Positions 7,448-12,503 of a stretch of 12,503 nucleotides of DNA are shown here, one piece after another; position 1 is the stretch's first letter; each line of letters begins with the position of its first letter. The translations under genes and the position numbers were made by a program. A model generated the notes under the pieces. It had not been told where the DNA came from. It was given only the letters and a program-made list of their open reading frames with translations, and ran no database searches. This stretch comes from Afipia sp. (GTDB lineage Bacteria; Pseudomonadota; Alphaproteobacteria; Rhizobiales; Xanthobacteraceae), in contig JAGVII010000039.1 in NCBI GenBank assembly GCA_020056155.1, positions 1-12,503 on the forward strand. The letters are read 5' to 3'.

Positions 7448-8665
7448 GTGAGAATTCTCCTCGCCAATAAGTTCTTCTTTCGCAACGGCGGCTCGGAAGT
7501 CGTGATGTTCCAGGAGCGAGACTTTCTGCTGCGCCATCGGCACGAGGTCATCGACTTTTCCATGAAGGATGGGCGCAACCTTGAGAGCGCCCATTCGGGT
7601 TGGTTCGTCGAACAACAGGGTTATCGCCGAGGTGGCAAACTAGCGAAAGTGCGCTCGGCATTGACGCTTGTCCATTCACCAGAAGCAACGCGCAAGCTTG
7701 GCGCACTGATCGATGCGACGCGACCCGACCTGGTTCACTGCCACAACATTTATCATCAACTCACGCCGTCCATCATCGGCATAGCGGAAGCCCGCGGCAT
7801 TCCGGTTGTTCTGACCCTTCATGACTACAAGCTAGTCTGCCCGGTGTATAACCGGCTACGGCAGGGGCAACCTTGTTCCGCCTGCATCGACGGTGACTTT
7901 ACTAATGTGCTGCGCAACAGTTGTGCCGACGATTCGCTTGGTAAGAGCGCACTGCTCTACGCCGAGGCAATGCTACAGCGACGCATGCGAAATTACGAGA
8001 AGGTCCACACCTATATCGCACCAAGCCAATTCATGAAGGACTCGGTGTCGCATCGCATTCCATCGGAACGGATACGATTGTTGTACAACGGCATCGATCC
8101 GGAGACGGATGGTACGACGGGATCGCACGACGAGAGCTACGTTCTCTATCTTGGTCGCCTTAGCGCAGAAAAGGGCATCGCGACGTTGCTGGCTGCGCAC
8201 GCAAATAGCGGAAATCGCTGGCGTCTTGTTGTGGCGGGAACAGGCCCACTCGAGACTCAACTCAGACAACAATATTCATCTCCAACATATACGGGGCATT
8301 TGGCGATGGACGAAGTCAAGGTTGCCCTTGAACGCGCATCCCTGATTGTCGTGCCGTCCGAGGGATATGAAAACTGCCCAATGTCCGTCTTGGAGGCAAT
8401 GGCGTACGGAAAACCTGTCATCGGCAGCCGCATTGGTGGCATACCGGAGTTGGTGGTGGACGGAGAAACCGGACTCTTGTTCGATGCCGGGAATGCCGAC
8501 GAATTGGCGTCCGCCATCACGCGGTTAATGGATGCACCCGACCTGCGTCGGGACATGGGCCGAAAAGCGCGCGCTCGTGTCGAAAGCCACTATTCGCTGG
8601 AAGCCCACAACCGGGGTCTTCTCGGCATCTACGAATCCGTATTGCGGAATCAGCATAAGGCCTGA
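7448..8665 (+). CDS. Glycosyltransferase family 4 (first of two)
   Basis: A 405-residue retaining GT-B glycosyltransferase. The N-terminal acceptor domain shows the glycine-rich start (FFRNGGSEVV) and HCHNIYHQ. The C-terminal nucleotide-sugar domain shows YLGRLSAEKGI, then the E-x7-E motif Glu308/Glu316 in EGYENCPMSVLEAMAYGKPV, followed by GGIPELVVDGETGLLF. Four cysteines follow the HDY motif (C131, C143, C146, C159), an insertion seen in a subset of EPS/O-antigen GT4 enzymes that may bind metal or stabilise the acceptor domain. Start is GTG, one base after the preceding stop, with only a weak purine stretch upstream. It should add one sugar to the lipid-linked repeat unit at the cytoplasmic membrane face. 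Sugar donor and linkage cannot be read from the sequence. Confidence 0.9.
   Translation: MRILLANKFFFRNGGSEVVMFQERDFLLRHRHEVIDFSMKDGRNLESAHSGWFVEQQGYRRGGKLAKVRSALTLVHSPEATRKLGALIDATRPDLVHCHNIYHQLTPSIIGIAEARGIPVVLTLHDYKLVCPVYNRLRQGQPCSACIDGDFTNVLRNSCADDSLGKSALLYAEAMLQRRMRNYEKVHTYIAPSQFMKDSVSHRIPSERIRLLYNGIDPETDGTTGSHDESYVLYLGRLSAEKGIATLLAAHANSGNRWRLVVAGTGPLETQLRQQYSSPTYTGHLAMDEVKVALERASLIVVPSEGYENCPMSVLEAMAYGKPVIGSRIGGIPELVVDGETGLLFDAGNADELASAITRLMDAPDLRRDMGRKARARVESHYSLEAHNRGLLGIYESVLRNQHKA
8657..8660 (+). promoter_or_regulatory. Ribosome binding site for the radical SAM gene
   Basis: AAGG lies eight bases before ATG 8669, inside the last codons of the upstream glycosyltransferase. It supports this start and tight coupling of the two genes. 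Confidence 0.5.
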
Positions 8666-8668
8666 GCA

Positions 8669-9832
8669 ATGCCAAATCGTACTTCCAACATCGCAGCACC
8701 CCACCCCACTGATGTTTCGATCATCACTACATACCGCTGCCAGATGCGCTGCAAGATGTGCGACATCTGGGAGAACCCCACCGACAAGCAACGCGAGATC
8801 ACGGCCAAGGATCTCGAAATACTTCCGAACTTCAAGTTCGTGAATATCACGGGCGGCGAACCGTTCGTTCGCCGCGACCTTGAAGACATCGTCGAAGTCA
8901 TGTTCCGCAAGTCGAATCGAATCGTAATATCGACATCGGGCTGGCACACGGAACGAATCTTTAAACTCGCCGAGAAGTATCCGAATATCGGCATCCGTGT
9001 GAGCATCGAAGGACTTTCCCAGAAGAACGACGAGTTACGCGGCCGGGATGGCAGTTTCGATCGCGGCTTGCGCGTCCTCATGACCCTGAAGGAAATGGGC
9101 CTCAAGGACATCGGCTACGGCTGCACGGTGTCGAATCACAATTCGGCCGACATGCTGTGGCTGTACATGCTGTCGCGCGAATTGGGCATGGAGTTCGCAA
9201 CAGCGGCGTTCCACAATTCGTACTACTTCCACAAGGACGACAACGAAATCACCAACAAGGAAGAAGTGATTGGCAACTTTCATCGGCTGATCGAGGCGCT
9301 ATTGAAGGACAACAGTCCGAAGAGTTGGTACCGGGCCTTCTTCAATCTGGGTCTGATCAATTACATCCGCGGCAAGCCGCGCATGTTGCCCTGCGAAGCG
9401 GGTTCGGCCAACCTCTTTGTGGATCCTTATGGTGAAGTTTTTCCATGCAATGGCTTAGAAGATCGCTACTGGAAAGAATCGATGGGCAACATCCGCGAGT
9501 GCCCTGATTTCGACGCCCTTTGGAACAGTGACCAGGCAAAGCAAGTGCGCGGGCTGGTGAGAACTTGCCCGAAGAACTGCTGGATGGTGGGTACGGCGGC
9601 GCCAGTCATGAAAAAGTACCTTCGGCACCCTACGGGATGGGTTGTCCGCAACAAGATCAAGTCGCTGCTTCGCAAACCAGTATGCATCGATGATATGCCG
9701 TACTATGACGTTGGCCAGGATTCGCGGCAGGGTGATCTTAGGCCCGGCACTGTAGCCGCCAATCCCGTTCCCCGGAAAGAGATCGTAGTGCTAACCGAGG
9801 CCGAACTCGCCGACATGCTCAAGACTGACTAA
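8669..9832 (+). CDS. Radical SAM protein with SPASM-like C-terminal cysteines
   Basis: A 387-residue radical S-adenosylmethionine enzyme. The [4Fe-4S] motif C-x3-C-x2-C is Cys24, Cys28 and Cys31 (TYRCQMRCKMCDIW), and the SAM-contacting motif is Gly62-Gly63-Glu64-Pro65. The middle of the protein has the expected TIM-barrel spacing (VSIEGL, YGCTVSNHN). The C-terminal region has Cys242, then VDPYGEVFPC ending at Cys260, then Cys278 and C300PKNC304, which looks like a SPASM/twitch domain holding auxiliary iron-sulfur clusters. It sits between two GT4 genes with a three-base gap upstream and a one-base overlap downstream, so a role in modifying a sugar, lipid carrier or small precursor of this EPS is plausible, but the substrate is unknown. 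Peptide maturation and sulfatase maturation are less likely, since no precursor peptide or sulfatase gene is nearby. Confidence 0.85.
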   Translation: MPNRTSNIAAPHPTDVSIITTYRCQMRCKMCDIWENPTDKQREITAKDLEILPNFKFVNITGGEPFVRRDLEDIVEVMFRKSNRIVISTSGWHTERIFKLAEKYPNIGIRVSIEGLSQKNDELRGRDGSFDRGLRVLMTLKEMGLKDIGYGCTVSNHNSADMLWLYMLSRELGMEFATAAFHNSYYFHKDDNEITNKEEVIGNFHRLIEALLKDNSPKSWYRAFFNLGLINYIRGKPRMLPCEAGSANLFVDPYGEVFPCNGLEDRYWKESMGNIRECPDFDALWNSDQAKQVRGLVRTCPKNCWMVGTAAPVMKKYLRHPTGWVVRNKIKSLLRKPVCIDDMPYYDVGQDSRQGDLRPGTVAANPVPRKEIVVLTEAELADMLKTD

Positions 9833-10953
9833 TGCGTTATATGAACGTCGCGATGACCGGTTTGCGTGGATTCCCCAAGGTTCAGGGAGGGATAGAAGCA
9901 CACGCCGAGCATCTCTGTCCGCTACTGCACGACGCGGGCTGCAAGGTGGCTGCCATCGTTCGTCACCCCTACATGCCTCGGGACAAGGGCATCACATGGA
10001 ACGGCGTCCGCTTTCACCGGTTGCCTGCACCACAATCGAAGAAGTTTGAGGCGATCGTCCATACCTTCTTGAGCGTACTCTATGCTGGGACGGTATTAAG
10101 GCCGGATGTTCTGCACATCCAGGCGATTGGACCGGCGCTCATGACGCCGCTGGCCCGCCTGTTCGGCCTGCGAGTCGTAGTGACTCATCATGGGCCGGAT
10201 TACAACCGACAGAAGTGGGGGCGCTTCGCCAAGTGGGTGTTAAGAACTGGCGAGTCGTGGGGCATGCGCTTCGCCCACCGGCGAATCGTGATCTCGGAGA
10301 CGATCCAAGATCTGGTACGAAGCAAGTACGGGCTCGAGTGCGACCTGATTCCCAATGGTGTCACACTCCCCGAGTTGCCCATAACGACCAACGCCCCCGA
10401 TCAGTTTGGCCTGACGCCTGGGCGCTACATACTGCTCGTCAGTCGTTTAGTGCCGGAGAAACGGCACCTCGACCTTATCTCGGCATTTTCATTTGCCGGC
10501 CTGCCGGGCTGGAAACTGGCGTTGGTCGGTGCCTCCGATCATCCGGACGATTACACCCGGCGGGTACTCTCTGCGGCGGCCAATACAGAAAATGTCGTCA
10601 CAACCGGCTTTCAGACAGATCTCGCACTGCGGGAACTGTATGCTCATGCCGGCATGTTCGTACTGCCGTCGTCGCATGAGGGCCTACCCATCGTGATACT
10701 TGAGGCGCTGAGTTATGGACTGCCCGTCATAGCCAGCGATATTCCGGCCAATCGGGAAGTGGGACTCGGCAACGACCATTACTTCGCGCTGGGGAATGTC
10801 GAGCAACTGACCCAGCGATTACAGGCATTTGCCTACGGGCTTCTCGATACCCGTACCCGCGAAGAAACCAGGCAATGCGTTGTCGAAAAATACGACTGGG
10901 GCAGAATCGCTGACCAGACATTGGCCGTTTACCAGTCGGCTTGCCGCCAATGA
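9832..10953 (+). CDS. Glycosyltransferase family 4 (second of two; DUF1972-like N-terminus)
   Basis: A 373-residue GT-B enzyme. The N-terminus has MTGLRGFPKVQGGIEAHAEHL, a pattern I associate with DUF1972/GT4 rhamnosyltransferase-like proteins of capsule and EPS loci, followed by RHPYMPRDKG and VTHHGPDYNRQKW. The nucleotide-sugar domain shows LLVSRLVPEKRHLDLI and the E-x7-E motif Glu283/Glu291 in HEGLPIVILEALSYGLPVIASD. The ATG shares one base with the radical SAM stop (TAATG), implying coupled translation; a second ATG at 9841 is an alternative start. The stop codon overlaps the left arm of a hairpin. Predicted to add another sugar to the lipid-linked unit. Donor and linkage are unknown; a rhamnosyltransferase role is only a guess from the N-terminal pattern. 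Confidence 0.88.
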   Translation: MRYMNVAMTGLRGFPKVQGGIEAHAEHLCPLLHDAGCKVAAIVRHPYMPRDKGITWNGVRFHRLPAPQSKKFEAIVHTFLSVLYAGTVLRPDVLHIQAIGPALMTPLARLFGLRVVVTHHGPDYNRQKWGRFAKWVLRTGESWGMRFAHRRIVISETIQDLVRSKYGLECDLIPNGVTLPELPITTNAPDQFGLTPGRYILLVSRLVPEKRHLDLISAFSFAGLPGWKLALVGASDHPDDYTRRVLSAAANTENVVTTGFQTDLALRELYAHAGMFVLPSSHEGLPIVILEALSYGLPVIASDIPANREVGLGNDHYFALGNVEQLTQRLQAFAYGLLDTRTREETRQCVVEKYDWGRIADQTLAVYQSACRQ

Positions 10954-10977
10954 GCCGTGCCGCCACGGCTGACTTTT
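10953..10977 (+). terminator. Terminator-like hairpin after the second glycosyltransferase
   Basis: AGCCGTG (10953-10959) and CACGGCT (10964-10970) are perfect 7-base arms around a CCGC loop, followed after three bases by TTTT (10974-10977). It begins at the last base of the upstream stop codon and ends 17 bases before the next start. The short T run makes it at best a partial terminator, which would lower rather than abolish readthrough. The remainder of the 41-base gap shows no recognisable promoter. Confidence 0.5.
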
Positions 10978-10994
10978 GATTCTGTGCCAGAGCC

Positions 10995-12503
10995 ATGAGC
11001 CCTTTTCCTCTTTCCCCCCTTCTGCTCGCCAGCGAAACCGGGATCGCGGCGCTCAAGAACACTGCCGTCAATCTGCCGTCGTGGGATCTGAACGTACGGC
11101 AACTCTGTGATGTGGAAATGCTGATCAACGGCGGCTTTTCGCCGTTGGGTGGCTACATGAACCGTGGCGATTACGAGCATGTATTGGCCGAAATGCGGCT
11201 GGCCGATGGCACGGTGTGGCCCTTGCCGGTAGTACTGGATGTGAGCGAGGCTTTCGCGGCGAACATCGAAGCCGGCCAGTCGGTGGCGCTGCGCGATGCC
11301 GAGGGCGTGCTGCTGGCGGTGCTGGATGTGACCGAAAAGTGGCAGCCGAACCTGACGGCCGAGGTACAGGCCCTGCTGGGCACGGCGGACGAGCGCCACC
11401 CCGGCGCCCACGACCTGCTACGCAACCGGCACCCCGTATGCCTGGGTGGCCGAGTACGCGGCACGGCCCTGCCCACCCACTACGATTTTCCAGTGCTGCG
11501 GCAAACGCCCGCAGAGGTGCGCGCTTCCTTCGCGCGGCGCGGCTGGCGGCGGGTGGCGGCATTCCTGACGCGCAATCCGTTGCATCGGCTTCAGTACGAA
11601 ACAACTACTCGCGGCGCCCGGCTGGCCGATGCGAACCTTTTGGTGCTGCCCATCGTCGGGCCCACGCAACCGGACGACGTGGATCTCTACACACGACTCC
11701 GCTGCTGGGAGGAAGGGCTGCGCCACTTCCCGGAGGATCATGCCGAGGTGGCTGCGCTGCCGCTGGCCATGCGGCTTGCCGGCCCACGCGAGGCGCTGAT
11801 GCAGGCCATCGTGGCACGCAATTATGGTTGCTCGCATGTGATCGTCGGGCCACATCAGGGCGGCGCGGTCCGCGACGAAACCGGCAAACCTTTCTATGCG
11901 CCACAGGCGGCAACAATACTGCTGGAAAAGCTCGCCAGCGAGATCGGCATCGAGGTAGCGGCGGTGCCGTCGTTGGTCTATTCGGAGGACCGCGCGCAGT
12001 TCATCGAACAAGCCGAAGCACGTGATAGCGAACGCATCGCCACACTCAACGGGCCAGAGGCCCGGCGTCGCATGCGCGCAGGCATTGCTCTGCCCGAGTG
12101 GTATTCGTTCCCGGAAGTGATCGCACAAGTGATGCGCAATTACCCGCCGCGCACCCGGCAGGGCTTCACGGTGTTCTTCACCGGACTATCGGGTTCCGGA
12201 AAGTCAACGTTGGCGCACGCATTGATCGCACGGCTGCGCGAAATCGGCGGCCGCGCGATCACCCTGCTCGACGGCGACATTGTGCGCAAGTATCTGTCGT
12301 CGGAACTGGGTTTCTCCCGCGAGCACCGCGATATCAACATCCGGCGCATCGGCTTCGTTGCAGCGGAGATCACCAAGCACGGAGGCGTAGCGGTCTGCGC
12401 ACCGATCGCGCCTTATGCGGCCACGAGACGCCAAGTGCGGGCGTTGGTCGAAGCGCAAGGCGGCTTCTTCGAGGTTTACGTCGCAACGCCGATCGAGGAA
12501 TGC
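10995..12503 (+). CDS. APS kinase with degenerate ATP-sulfurylase-like N-terminal domain (3' truncated by window edge)
   Basis: 503 residues are visible with the frame still open at the edge. Residues about 1-385 align by eye with ATP sulfurylase (FSPLGGYM, LPIVGPTQPDDVD, LPLAMRLAGPREAL), but active-site motifs are altered. The expected QTRNPxHRAH reads LTRNPLHRLQ at 191-200, losing the Gln and the second His, and the expected GRDHAG reads GPHQGG at 285-290. The APS kinase domain looks intact: P-loop GLSGSGKST at 397-405, DGDIVR at 426-431, NIRRIGFVA at 448-456, APIAPYAATR at 469-478. APS kinase phosphorylates APS to PAPS. A T. denitrificans protein (Tbd_0210) with the same layout was reported as a hexameric APS kinase with a non-functional sulfurylase-like domain. 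The ATG lacks a clear ribosome site. It would usually be annotated as bifunctional sat/cysC; I expect only the kinase to work. It supplies the sulfotransferase upstream. Confidence 0.85.
   Translation, partial: MSPFPLSPLLLASETGIAALKNTAVNLPSWDLNVRQLCDVEMLINGGFSPLGGYMNRGDYEHVLAEMRLADGTVWPLPVVLDVSEAFAANIEAGQSVALRDAEGVLLAVLDVTEKWQPNLTAEVQALLGTADERHPGAHDLLRNRHPVCLGGRVRGTALPTHYDFPVLRQTPAEVRASFARRGWRRVAAFLTRNPLHRLQYETTTRGARLADANLLVLPIVGPTQPDDVDLYTRLRCWEEGLRHFPEDHAEVAALPLAMRLAGPREALMQAIVARNYGCSHVIVGPHQGGAVRDETGKPFYAPQAATILLEKLASEIGIEVAAVPSLVYSEDRAQFIEQAEARDSERIATLNGPEARRRMRAGIALPEWYSFPEVIAQVMRNYPPRTRQGFTVFFTGLSGSGKSTLAHALIARLREIGGRAITLLDGDIVRKYLSSELGFSREHRDINIRRIGFVAAEITKHGGVAVCAPIAPYAATRRQVRALVEAQGGFFEVYVATPIEEC

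Noticed and set aside
8669..9832. Radical SAM protein as an anaerobic sulfatase-maturating enzyme, suggested by the sulfate theme
   Set aside because: No sulfatase gene is present, and the SPASM-like cysteine pattern is shared by many radical SAM subfamilies. Position between glycosyltransferases favours a role in EPS.
11216..12128. Long frames on both strands within the APS kinase gene
   Set aside because: They are Arg/Gly/Ala/Pro-rich shadows of the true frame, which continues open to the window edge and carries the P-loop and other APS kinase motifs.

Overview
This window looks like the middle and 3' part of an exopolysaccharide (EPS) biosynthesis and export locus of a Gram-negative bacterium, most likely a betaproteobacterium of the Rhodocyclales or Nitrosomonadales type. 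That assignment is inferred from the EpsF/EpsG/exosortase-B gene set, the moderately high GC of the flanking genes, and a fused sulfurylase-like/APS-kinase protein resembling one known from Thiobacillus denitrificans. All recognised genes lie on the + strand, packed with short gaps or 1-17 base overlaps, so they probably form one long operon that begins upstream of the window. I see no tRNA, rRNA, CRISPR array, transposase or phage gene, and no strong internal promoter.

Layout. (1) 1-2986, export and processing core: the C-terminal end of chain-length determinant EpsF, its cytoplasmic partner kinase EpsG, and an exosortase joined in one reading frame to an EpsI domain. (2) 2983-7446, a stretch that by sampling is lower in GC: a Wzx-type flippase, a PAPS-dependent sulfotransferase, an O-antigen-ligase/Wzy-type membrane protein, and a secreted protein of unknown function. 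(3) 7448-10953, sugar assembly: two GT4 glycosyltransferases flanking a radical SAM protein with a SPASM-like C-terminus. (4) 10953-12503: a small terminator-like hairpin, then the start of a two-domain protein with a degenerate ATP-sulfurylase-like domain followed by an intact-looking APS kinase domain. It runs off the window edge.

How the parts fit. The glycosyltransferases build a lipid-linked repeat unit and the flippase turns it across the inner membrane. The Wzy/ligase protein polymerises or transfers it, and EpsF/EpsG set chain length and link to the export channel, which must lie upstream. The APS kinase can make PAPS and the sulfotransferase can use it, so the strongest inference from this window is a sulfated exopolysaccharide. 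Because the sulfurylase-like domain has lost catalytic motif residues, APS itself probably comes from an ATP sulfurylase encoded elsewhere. The exosortase implies PEP-CTERM-type surface proteins made elsewhere in the genome; none is encoded here.
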